Positions 43,860 to 50,592 of a stretch of 64,000 bases of DNA are shown piece after piece; position 1 is the first letter of the stretch; every line of letters begins with the position of its first letter. Both the position numbers and the translations under genes were made by a program. The DNA is taken from the NCBI GenBank assembly GCA_011389865.1, contig JAABTL010000001.1, forward strand, positions 1-64,000, given 5' to 3'. Origin of the DNA: Trueperaceae bacterium. GTDB taxonomy: Bacteria > Deinococcota > Deinococci > Deinococcales > Trueperaceae. The notes beneath the pieces are model-generated. The model was not told the origin of the DNA, did no database searches, and worked only from the letters and a program-made list of their open reading frames with translations.

Positions 43860-44660
43860 TCAGGATGGTGGATGACGTTCCCGTGTTCCGCGGGCGTCGG
43901 GGGCGGCCTCGCTGGCGCGCCCACCGGCGTCCGGGGGGCCGCTGGCGGCGCTCAGCGCCCCTTCGGGGTCACCCAGCGTGCCACCGGGCAGGCGCGCCAG
44001 CAGTGCGAGCGCGTGCTCCGGCAGCTCGCCCTCGGGCGTGGGGCTGGGCAGCGGCAGGCCGGCGGCGCGGAGCCGCGCGGCCTCGCGCGGGAAGAGCCAG
44101 GCGACCGCCCGCGCGTCGCGCTCCGCCGGCGTCAGACGCGGAGCGTCGTAGGCGCCCGCGGCCCGCCGCTGGCGCTGCGCCTCGAACATCACCAGCGCGC
44201 TGGCGACCGACACGTTGAGCGACGGCACCATGCCGAGCATGGGGATGACGATGCGCGCGTCGGCCGCCGCGGCCGCGGCTTCGCTGACGCCGTCGCGCTC
44301 GTTGCCGAACAGCACGCAGGTCGGGACGGTGTAGTCCACCTCACGGAAGTCGACCGCGTCCGCCGCGAAGTGGGCGGCGTACACCTTCATGCCCTGGGCG
44401 CGGACCGCCGCCAGAGCGGCGTCGAGCGTGGGGTGGACGACGAGCTCCACCCAGCGTTCCGCGCTCGCGCTGGTCGCGCTGTAGGTGGGCAGTCCGCCGG
44501 TGGGGTGGGTCGCGTGCACGCGGTCGACGCCGACCGCGTCGGCCGTCCGCAGCATGGCGCTGAGGTTGTGGGGCTTGTGGACGTCCTCGGCCAGCAACGT
44601 CAGGTCGGGCTGGCGGAAGCGCAGCACCTCCTGGATGCGGCGGTAGCGGCGCTGGGTCAT
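43860..44660 (-). CDS. trmH: TrmH-type tRNA (guanosine-2'-O) methyltransferase
   Basis: A 266-aa SPOUT methyltransferase. VLRFRQPDLTLLAEDVHKPHNLSAMLRTADAVGV is split here for brevity as LAEDVHKPHNLSAMLRTADA (motif 1, catalytic Arg), CVLFGNERDGVSEAA (motif 2) and IPMLGMVPSLNVSVASALVM (motif 3, knot). It methylates G18 of tRNAs in the TrmH group. The start at 44660 is preferred over ATG 44669 because TACGAT lies 7 nt before 44660 and overlaps the other ATG. The C-terminal 60 residues are a poorly conserved Pro/Ala-rich extension. Confidence 0.85.
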   Translation of the reverse strand: MTQRRYRRIQEVLRFRQPDLTLLAEDVHKPHNLSAMLRTADAVGVDRVHATHPTGGLPTYSATSASAERWVELVVHPTLDAALAAVRAQGMKVYAAHFAADAVDFREVDYTVPTCVLFGNERDGVSEAAAAAADARIVIPMLGMVPSLNVSVASALVMFEAQRQRRAAGAYDAPRLTPAERDARAVAWLFPREAARLRAAGLPLPSPTPEGELPEHALALLARLPGGTLGDPEGALSAASGPPDAGGRASEAAPDARGTRERHPPS

Positions 44661-44667
44661 GACGGGC

Positions 44668-44673
44668 ATCGTA
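44668..44673 (-). promoter_or_regulatory. Leaderless-type -10 hexamer TACGAT
   Basis: TACGAT on the minus strand, 7 nt before ATG 44660; it decides between two possible starts. Confidence 0.55.
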
Positions 44674-44759
44674 TCGCCCGGGCCACCTTGACGCCCCGGA
44701 CCGGCATGGTAGAATTTCGTTCGCTCGCGACGGCCGTGTGCCGGCGGGGGCGACGCCGC

Positions 44760-44847
44760 GCCGAGGTGGCGGAATTGGTAGACGCGCCAGCTTGAGGGGC
44801 TGGTGACCATTGCGGTCGTAGGGGTTCAAGTCCCCTTCTCGGCACCA
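44760..44847 (+). tRNA. tRNA-Leu (anticodon GAG)
   Basis: Class II tRNA with acceptor GCCGAGG/TCTCGGC, anticodon stem CCAGC/GCTGG around TTGAGGG giving GAG, a long variable arm, T-loop GGTTCAAGTCC, discriminator A and an encoded CCA. Confidence 0.95.
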
Positions 44848-44858
44848 TCACGAACGTC

Positions 44859-44886
44859 ACGGCCGGTCCCCCACGGGGCCGGCCGT
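44859..44886 (+). terminator. Terminator-like hairpin after tRNA-Leu
   Basis: ACGGCCGG, one unpaired T, CCCC, loop CAC, GGGG, CCGGCCGT: a 12-bp GC stem 12 nt after the tRNA. No T-tract. Confidence 0.55.
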
Positions 44887-44961
44887 CGGCGTTGCGGTCG
44901 CCCGCGGCCGCGACCCGGGACCGCGGCCCACCGGCCGGGAGGGACGCCCGGGGGCCCGTGC

Positions 44962-44967
44962 TAGCGT
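44962..44967 (+). promoter_or_regulatory. Leaderless-type -10 hexamer TAGCGT
   Basis: TAGCGT 6 nt before the GTG at 44974. Confidence 0.5.
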
Positions 44968-44973
44968 GGCCCC

Positions 44974-46530
44974 GTGCGCGCGACCGCGGCCACCAGCTTC
45001 CCCTACGCCCGCTACCGCACCGGCCAGCGCGAGGCGCTGGACGCGGCGCGTGCCGCCTTCGCCGACGGCCGCCGCGTCGTGGTGGTCGAGGCGCCGACCG
45101 GCTCGGGGAAGAGCGGGATCGCGGTGGCGCTGGCGCGCGAGGCGCGCTCCGCCTACCTGCTCACCGCCCAGAAGGTGCTGCAGGACCAGTACCAGCGGGA
45201 CTTCGACGATCTCGCCCTGCTCAAGGGCCGTGCCAACTACCCCTGCGAGGTCGCCCCGACGCACGCTGCCGCGGCGCCCTGCCTCGTCGGGCGGACCTAC
45301 CCGGAGTGCGCCGCCTGCGGCTACTTCAGGGCGAAGGACCGGGCGCTCGCGGCGCCGCGCGCCCTGCTGAACTACGCCTACTTCCTCCACGAGCTCAACT
45401 ACGCCGGCGGCTTCGGGCCCCGCGAGCTGCTGGTCCTCGACGAGGCCCACAACGCCGAGTCGATGCTGATGAGCTTCGTGCAGGCGCAGCTCGGCGACGC
45501 CCAGCTGGCCCGCGCCGGGCTCGACCTGCGCCTGCCCGGATTCCCGGAGACCGAGGCCCTCTTCGAGTTCGCCGAGGACGCGCGGCCGCGACTGGCGGCT
45601 CGCGCGCGGGAGCTCGACCTCGAGCTCGACGCGGGCGGGCTGCCGCCCGATCTCGAGCTCGACGCGTTGCGCCAGCGGCAGTGGCTCGACGGCGCCGTCC
45701 GGCGCCTCGGGTGGCTGTGCGACACGCGCGACGACGGCGTGCCGTGGGTGGTCGAGCACCGCCTCGACGCGTACGGCGCCTCGGTGACCTTCAAGCCGGT
45801 GTCCGTCGCCCCCTTCGCCGACGAGCTCCTGTTCGGGCACGCCGAGCGGGCGCTGCTGCTCTCCGCGACCGTGCTCGACCCCGCCACCTTCCTTCGCGGG
45901 CTCGGCGTGCCGCCGGAGGAGGCGGCCGTCGTGCAGGTGGCCTCGACCTTCCCGCCCGAGCGGCGACCGCTGATGCTGCGGCCCGTGGCGCGCCTCACGC
46001 GGCACCACCTCGACCGCGACCTGCCGCGTCTGACCGACGAGGTCACCGAGATCTTCCGCGATCACGACGCCGAGAAGGGCGTGGTCCACGCGCACTCCTA
46101 CCGCATCGCGGCGGCCGTGGTGAGCGCCCTGCCCCCCGAGCTGCGCGCCCGGGTCGTCACCCACCGCGACGCCGCGGGCCGCGACGCCGCCCTCGAGGCG
46201 CACCTGACGCGGCCGGAGCCGACCGTGCTCGTCAGCCCGTCGATGACGGAGGGGCTCGACCTCGTGGGCGACCTGGCGCGCTGGCAGGTCATCTGCAAGC
46301 TGCCCTACCCCTACCTCGGCGACCCGCAGGTGGCGGCGCGACGCGTCGAGGAGCCCGGCTGGTACGAGTGGCGCACGTGCCTCACGCTCGTGCAGGCGTA
46401 CGGGCGGGCGGTGCGCAGCGAGGACGACCACGCCGTCACCTACCTGCTCGACGCCGATGCGCCGGGTTTCCTGCAGCGGCAGAGCGGCCGGTTGCCCACC
46501 TGGTTCCGCGAGGCGCTGCGCCCCGCCTGA
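44974..46530 (+). CDS. DinG/XPD-like superfamily 2 DNA helicase with Fe-S cluster motif
   Basis: A 518-aa helicase. YRTGQREALDAARAAF (Q-motif-like), VVEAPTGSGKSGIAVAL (Walker A), a four-cysteine cluster region between residues 90 and 120 (YPCEV, APCLVG, YPECAACGYF), LVLDEAHNAESML (DEAH box), LLLSATVLDP (motif III), VLVSPSMTEGLDLVGD (motif V) and LVQAYGRAVRSEDD (motif VI, QaxGRxxR). The cysteine-containing insertion after Walker A matches the XPD/DinG/FancJ family, linking it to repair or R-loop removal. Leaderless-type start. Confidence 0.88.
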   Translation: MRATAATSFPYARYRTGQREALDAARAAFADGRRVVVVEAPTGSGKSGIAVALAREARSAYLLTAQKVLQDQYQRDFDDLALLKGRANYPCEVAPTHAAAAPCLVGRTYPECAACGYFRAKDRALAAPRALLNYAYFLHELNYAGGFGPRELLVLDEAHNAESMLMSFVQAQLGDAQLARAGLDLRLPGFPETEALFEFAEDARPRLAARARELDLELDAGGLPPDLELDALRQRQWLDGAVRRLGWLCDTRDDGVPWVVEHRLDAYGASVTFKPVSVAPFADELLFGHAERALLLSATVLDPATFLRGLGVPPEEAAVVQVASTFPPERRPLMLRPVARLTRHHLDRDLPRLTDEVTEIFRDHDAEKGVVHAHSYRIAAAVVSALPPELRARVVTHRDAAGRDAALEAHLTRPEPTVLVSPSMTEGLDLVGDLARWQVICKLPYPYLGDPQVAARRVEEPGWYEWRTCLTLVQAYGRAVRSEDDHAVTYLLDADAPGFLQRQSGRLPTWFREALRPA

Positions 46531-46545
46531 CGCGCGAGCCGCGGG

Positions 46546-47745
46546 TCAGAAGGCGTCGATGAGCGAGCGGTACGGCCGCCGACCGCCCGAGAGGGCCGCG
46601 ACGGTCGCGAGCGCCCTGCCGCCGCCGTCGGCCCAGCCGGCACGGCGGGCGTCGAGCGGCGCGCCGGCGCCGGAGACCAGCAGCGCCAGGCCGCGCACGT
46701 CGAGCGTGGCGTCCGGCGCGCTCCGCGACGGCGTGACGGTCGTCCCCGTCGGCCCCGGCTCCAGGCGCCACACGCCGTCGTTCCAGGCCGCGTAGGGGTC
46801 GACCACCCGCAGGTGGAGCGGCGGCAGGTCGAGGGGCGCGTCGTCGTCGGCCACCGCCCGCAGCGGCGCGAGGGCGAGGGGGACGTCGGCGACGCGGGCC
46901 ATCAGGCCGGGGTGGCCGGTCCCCGCGTGGCCGCGTACGCGGTCGAGGGCGACCGGGTCGTCCCACGGGACGTGGATGCGCACGCGCGCCACGTGGCCGC
47001 GGAAGGCGGCGAGCGCGCCCCACACGGCGTCGCGGCCCGCGGCGTCCGACCAACCCAGGTCGAGCACCTCCATGTGCGGCTCGCCGTCGACGTAGCGCAG
47101 ACGCAGCGCCACGAAGGCGTCGTCGGAGGCGTAGCGCAGCAGGCCCTCCCCGGGCGCGCCGTCGAGGTTCTCCCACGCGTCCCAGGGACCGCCGATGCGG
47201 GTGTCCGCGAACGTGCGGGTGGCGGCCGCCCGCGCGTAGGGCGCGGCCAGGCCCGCCGCCGCGGGGCCGTCGACGCGGCGCAGGCGGCGCGGCGTCCCAG
47301 CGGGGAGGCGCTCGGGCGGCAGTTCCAACAGGACGCCGGTCGGGACGCTGACCCAGCCGTAGCGGGCGTAGAAGGCGGCGTCGAAGGGGTACAGCAGGTT
47401 CCAGCCCTGGCCGGCGTCGCGGCCCGCGGTCAAGGCCGCGCGCATCAGCCGCGCGACGTGGCCGGAGCGGCGGTGCTCGGGGGCCGTCGAGATCGCGCCG
47501 AAGCCGTTCGCGGCGACGATCGATCCGGCCACGTGGACCCGGTAGTCGTGGCGCGTGACGGCGCTGGCCAGCTCGCCGGCGACGAAGGCGCCGTGCGTGC
47601 GCGGCAGGCGCGCCGTGAAGGCGGCGACCACCTCGTCGGTGCGGCCGGGGTAGCCGAAGGTGGTCTCCCGCAGCCTGAGGTAGGCGTCGAGATCGTCGGG
47701 CGTCAGGGTCCGATCGAGGGCGGCGGGCGGTCCCGGGTCGCTCAC
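46546..47745 (-). CDS. Eis-like GNAT acetyltransferase with SCP2-type C-terminal domain
   Basis: A 399-aa protein of the Eis architecture: N-terminal GNAT lobe with IVAANGFGAISTAPEHRRSGHVARLMRAAL shown here as AISTAPEHRRSGHVARLM (acetyl-CoA loop), NLLYPFDAAFYARYGW, a second degenerate GNAT lobe, then an SCP2-like domain ending in SLIDAF. Eis enzymes use the C-terminal carboxylate of a terminal Phe as base, and this protein also ends in Phe. They acetylate amines including aminoglycosides. The GTG overlaps the upstream Lrp stop, so the regulator and enzyme are co-expressed. Confidence 0.82.
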   Translation of the reverse strand: MSDPGPPAALDRTLTPDDLDAYLRLRETTFGYPGRTDEVVAAFTARLPRTHGAFVAGELASAVTRHDYRVHVAGSIVAANGFGAISTAPEHRRSGHVARLMRAALTAGRDAGQGWNLLYPFDAAFYARYGWVSVPTGVLLELPPERLPAGTPRRLRRVDGPAAAGLAAPYARAAATRTFADTRIGGPWDAWENLDGAPGEGLLRYASDDAFVALRLRYVDGEPHMEVLDLGWSDAAGRDAVWGALAAFRGHVARVRIHVPWDDPVALDRVRGHAGTGHPGLMARVADVPLALAPLRAVADDDAPLDLPPLHLRVVDPYAAWNDGVWRLEPGPTGTTVTPSRSAPDATLDVRGLALLVSGAGAPLDARRAGWADGGGRALATVAALSGGRRPYRSLIDAF

Positions 47746-48215
47746 GCCGTCGCCTCGTCCTCGGTCAGGAAGGGAAGGAACATCGGCCGCTCGGCGTTGG
47801 TGCGCAGCACCATGACGGTCTCGGTGCGCTCCACGCCGTCGAGCATGAACAGTCGGTCCAGGAACGTGTCCAGGGCCGCCGGCGTGGCGACGCGCACCTT
47901 GGCCACGTAGGCGTAGTTGCCGGCGACCGCGTGGAGCTCCTCGACCTCGGGCAACCCCAGCAGGCGCTCGACGAGGTCGTGCGCCGGCTTGCGCGGCTGC
48001 GGCGCGATGTGCACGAAGGCGCAGATCGCCAGGCCGACGCGCTCGGGGTCGAGGACCGCCTGGTAGCCACGGATCACGCCCGCCTGCTCGAGCTTGCGCA
48101 CGCGCTCGCCGATCGCGGGCGCCGAGAGGCCCGTCTCCTTGGCCAGCTGCGCGTGGGTGGTGCGCCCTTCCTCGCGCAGGCGCGCCAGGATCTTGCGATC
48201 GACGGCATCGAACAT
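47742..48215 (-). CDS. Lrp/AsnC-family transcriptional regulator
   Basis: A 157-aa regulator: helix-turn-helix in residues 4-50 (DRKILARLREEGRTTHAQLA, LSAPAIGERVRKLEQAGVIRG) and a RAM ligand domain (LPEVEELHAVAGNYAYVAKV, LDGVERTETVMVL). Lrp proteins sense amino acids. Operonic with the Eis-like gene. Leaderless-type start at 48215. Confidence 0.9.
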   Translation of the reverse strand: MFDAVDRKILARLREEGRTTHAQLAKETGLSAPAIGERVRKLEQAGVIRGYQAVLDPERVGLAICAFVHIAPQPRKPAHDLVERLLGLPEVEELHAVAGNYAYVAKVRVATPAALDTFLDRLFMLDGVERTETVMVLRTNAERPMFLPFLTEDEATA

Positions 48216-48222
48216 GCCCGTC

Positions 48223-48228
48223 AGGCTA
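48223..48228 (-). promoter_or_regulatory. Leaderless-type -10 hexamer TAGCCT
   Basis: TAGCCT on the minus strand, 7 nt before the ATG at 48215. Confidence 0.55.
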
Positions 48229-48233
48229 CCGCA

Positions 48234-48298
48234 CCGCGGGCCCGCGGGCCCGCGGGCGCGCGCGCGGGCCCGTGCGCGGGCCGGCCCGCGGGCGCGCG
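48234..48298. repeat. GC-only palindromic cluster between divergent genes
   Basis: CCGCGGGC is repeated three times in tandem (48234-48257), followed by GCGCGC runs and GGCCGGCCC that complete long inverted repeats up to 48298. No coding potential on either strand. Confidence 0.55.
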
Positions 48299-48318
48299 CA
48301 ACCGGATGGCCGGTGGGG

Positions 48319-48324
48319 TAGCCT
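48319..48324 (+). promoter_or_regulatory. Leaderless-type -10 hexamer TAGCCT
   Basis: TAGCCT 5 nt before the GTG at 48330. Confidence 0.45.
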
Positions 48325-48329
48325 GACGC

Positions 48330-49121
48330 GTGCGCGTCATGTTCATCGGAGACGTCTTCGGCACACCGGGCCTGCGCGCGGTGCGCCACTACCTCGAGGG
48401 CCATCGGGGCGACGTGGACCTGGTGGTCGCCAACGGCGAGAACGCCGCGGGCGGCTTCGGCATCAACCGCAAGCAGGTCGAGCAGTTGTGGTCGTGGGGC
48501 GTCGACGTCGTCACGCTCGGCAACCACACGTGGGACCAGTCGGACGTCGTGGAGGCGCTGGAGACCTCGACGCGGATCGTCCGCCCGGCGAACTACCCGG
48601 TCGGGACGCCCGGCCTCGGGTTCACCACCGTCCAGAGCGCGTCGGGCGAGCGGCTGACGGTGGGGCAGGTGATGGGGCGCGTGTTCATGGACCCGCTCGA
48701 GGATCCCTTCGCGGCCGCCGACGCGATCGTCGAGGCGACGCCCGCGGGTCAGGCGCTGCTGATCGACGCGCACGCGGAGGCCACCAGCGAGAAGAAGGCG
48801 CTCGGCTACCACCTGCAGGGGCGCGCGAGCGCGGTGATCGGCACGCACACGCACGTGCAGACGGCCGACGAGGGCGTCCACGGCGGCACCGCCTACATCA
48901 CCGACGTCGGCATGAGCGGTGTTCAGCACAGCGCGATCGGCATGCAGTTCGAGCAGGTCCACGCGCGCTTCACGACCCGGCGACCGCACCGCTACCGGCC
49001 GGCCGCGGGCGCGGCCACCGTCTGCGGCGTGCTCCTCGACCTCGATGGCCGCCGGGCCCGTGCCATCGAGCGCTTCCAGTGGCACGAACGCGAGCTCGAC
49101 CCGACGGTCGCGGCCGCGTGA
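48330..49121 (+). CDS. YmdB/DR1281-type metallophosphoesterase
   Basis: A 263-aa enzyme of the YmdB family, whose members hydrolyse 2',3'-cyclic nucleotides and affect RNA turnover; the Deinococcus radiodurans homologue DR1281 is structurally known. Motifs: MFIGDVFGTPG (metal Asp), VVANGENAAGGFGI (Glu/Asn), VVTLGNHTWDQSDV (His), LLIDAHAEATSEKKALG (His, Glu) and VIGTHTHVQTADE (two His), ending YITDVGMSGVQHSAIG. Length is standard. The GTG at 48330 fits the family N-terminus. Confidence 0.9.
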   Translation: MRVMFIGDVFGTPGLRAVRHYLEGHRGDVDLVVANGENAAGGFGINRKQVEQLWSWGVDVVTLGNHTWDQSDVVEALETSTRIVRPANYPVGTPGLGFTTVQSASGERLTVGQVMGRVFMDPLEDPFAAADAIVEATPAGQALLIDAHAEATSEKKALGYHLQGRASAVIGTHTHVQTADEGVHGGTAYITDVGMSGVQHSAIGMQFEQVHARFTTRRPHRYRPAAGAATVCGVLLDLDGRRARAIERFQWHERELDPTVAAA

Positions 49122-49171
49122 GCCAGGCTGCGCTCCCCGCCGTCTCTCATTCGGCTCAAGCGGCCGCTGCG

Positions 49172-49177
49172 TACGCT
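49172..49177 (+). promoter_or_regulatory. -10 hexamer TACGCT for the exbBD operon
   Basis: TACGCT 23 nt before ATG 49201; GTGAGGAG at 49187-49194 serves as ribosome-binding site. Confidence 0.45.
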
Positions 49178-49200
49178 GATGCCCACGTGAGGAGCCCCCC

Positions 49201-50163
49201 ATGGACCTGCTGATCAGTGGTGGCGTCGTGCTCGTCGCCATCTTCGCGCTGTCCGTGTACGCGGTGTACCTGTTCTTCGTGCGCCTGTTCAAGCTCTCCC
49301 GCGAGCGACTCGACGTCGAGGAGCTGATGGTGCGGGTGAACGCCGCCGTGCGCGACCGCGACCTCGACCTGGCGCTCGAGGCCTGCGAGCAGCATGGCGG
49401 TCCCGTCGCCCGCGTGCTGCAGTCCGCGCTGCTGCGGCTGCCGTACGGGCGGCAGGCCGTGGAGGCCGCGTTCGCGGAGGCCTCGCTGCTCGAGGAGCAG
49501 AGCCTCACGCGCGGCCTGCGCCCGCTCGCCACCATCGCGCAGGTCGCGCCGTTGCTCGGCCTGCTCGGGACCGTCACCGGCATGATCATCGCCTTCGGCG
49601 AGATCAGCGCCAGCGGGACCGGCAACCCGGGGCTGCTCGCCGGCGGCATCGGCCAGGCCCTGGTGACGACCGCGGCCGGCCTGATCGTGGCGATCCCCGT
49701 GCTCATCGGCCAGAACTACCTCGCCAGCCGGGTCGACGCGATCCTGACCGAGATCGATCGCCGGCGCGAGGAGCTCATGGCGAACGTCGTCCAGGCGGTC
49801 GCCGCCCGCAAGGAGCCGGCGGCCTCGGGACCCGCGGAAGACGCGGCGACGACCGCGTCGGCGCAGGGCGCCAGGGCGGGTGCCGTCCGCCCCCGCCCGA
49901 CTGCCGTGAGTCCGGGGATGGCGCCGGCGGGTATCCGCCCAGCGGCCGTCCCCGTGGCCCCGGGCACCGGCGGATCGACCTCGCTGTTCGCCGGTGGCGA
50001 CGACCCCGCGCCGGCCGGTGCCGGCGAGGACACGCCGGTGGTCGGGCGCGGCGGCAGGTTGCGCGTGGAGCGCTTCGTGGCCGACGGCGGTGGGCGCGGT
50101 GACGGCCGCGGCCCGGACGAGGACGGGTCCAACGGCGACGAGCCGCCCGAACCGGGGCGCTGA
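49201..50163 (+). CDS. exbB: ExbB/TolQ/MotA-type proton channel protein
   Basis: A 320-aa inner-membrane protein. Helix 1 at about 5-27 (SGGVVLVAIFALSVYAVYLF), a cytosolic segment with LALEACEQHGGPVARVLQSAL, then helices 2-3 in LRPLATIAQVAPLLGLLGTV, GMIIAFGEI and GGIGQALVTTAAGLIVAIPV, the conserved ExbB/TolQ core. The C-terminal 110 residues are a Pro/Ala/Gly-rich cytosolic tail, an addition absent from typical ExbB. With ExbD it forms the proton-driven motor of the envelope. ExbB and TolQ are not separable by sequence alone here. Confidence 0.88.
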   Translation: MDLLISGGVVLVAIFALSVYAVYLFFVRLFKLSRERLDVEELMVRVNAAVRDRDLDLALEACEQHGGPVARVLQSALLRLPYGRQAVEAAFAEASLLEEQSLTRGLRPLATIAQVAPLLGLLGTVTGMIIAFGEISASGTGNPGLLAGGIGQALVTTAAGLIVAIPVLIGQNYLASRVDAILTEIDRRREELMANVVQAVAARKEPAASGPAEDAATTASAQGARAGAVRPRPTAVSPGMAPAGIRPAAVPVAPGTGGSTSLFAGGDDPAPAGAGEDTPVVGRGGRLRVERFVADGGGRGDGRGPDEDGSNGDEPPEPGR

Positions 50164-50164
50164 G

Positions 50165-50578
50165 GTGACCGGTCGTCGGAGCTACCGCCGGCGGCGCATC
50201 CCCGTCGCCCCGGGACTCGACCTGACGCCGATGGTCGACGTCGTCTTCCTGCTGATCATCTTCTTCATGGTGTCGACGACGTTCATCACCCTCGAGTCGG
50301 GTCTCCCGGTCGACCTGCCGCAGGCGCAGTCGGCGCAGGCGCAGCCGTCGGACCTGCCGACGGTGACCGTCACCCGTGAGTCGGCCGTCTTCCTGGCGGG
50401 CGCCGAGGTCGAGCCGGCGGACCTGGTCGTCCTGCTGCAGGAGGCGATGCAGGCGAGCGGCCAGACCACCGTGGTGTTGCGGGCGGACGAGACCGTCCCG
50501 CACGGCTTCGTGGTGGAGATCATGGACCTGATCCGGACGGCCGGCGCCCAGCGCATCGCCATCGCCACCGGCGGTTGA
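50165..50578 (+). CDS. exbD: ExbD/TolR-type stator protein
   Basis: A 137-aa protein with a basic N-terminus (GRRSYRRRRIPVAPGLDLTP), a single helix MVDVVFLLIIFFMVSTTF with the essential membrane Asp in the LTPMVDVVFLLIIFF motif, and a periplasmic domain containing VVLRADETVPHGFVVEIMDL. GTG start 2 nt after the exbB stop. Partner of the upstream ExbB. Confidence 0.92.
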   Translation: MTGRRSYRRRRIPVAPGLDLTPMVDVVFLLIIFFMVSTTFITLESGLPVDLPQAQSAQAQPSDLPTVTVTRESAVFLAGAEVEPADLVVLLQEAMQASGQTTVVLRADETVPHGFVVEIMDLIRTAGAQRIAIATGG

Positions 50579-50592
50579 GGGGCGGGGGGACC

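Noticed and set aside
44848-44973. A second att copy at the tRNA-Leu 3' end
   Set aside because: I found no repeat of the tRNA-Leu 3' end nearby; the stretch holds only a hairpin and the helicase promoter.
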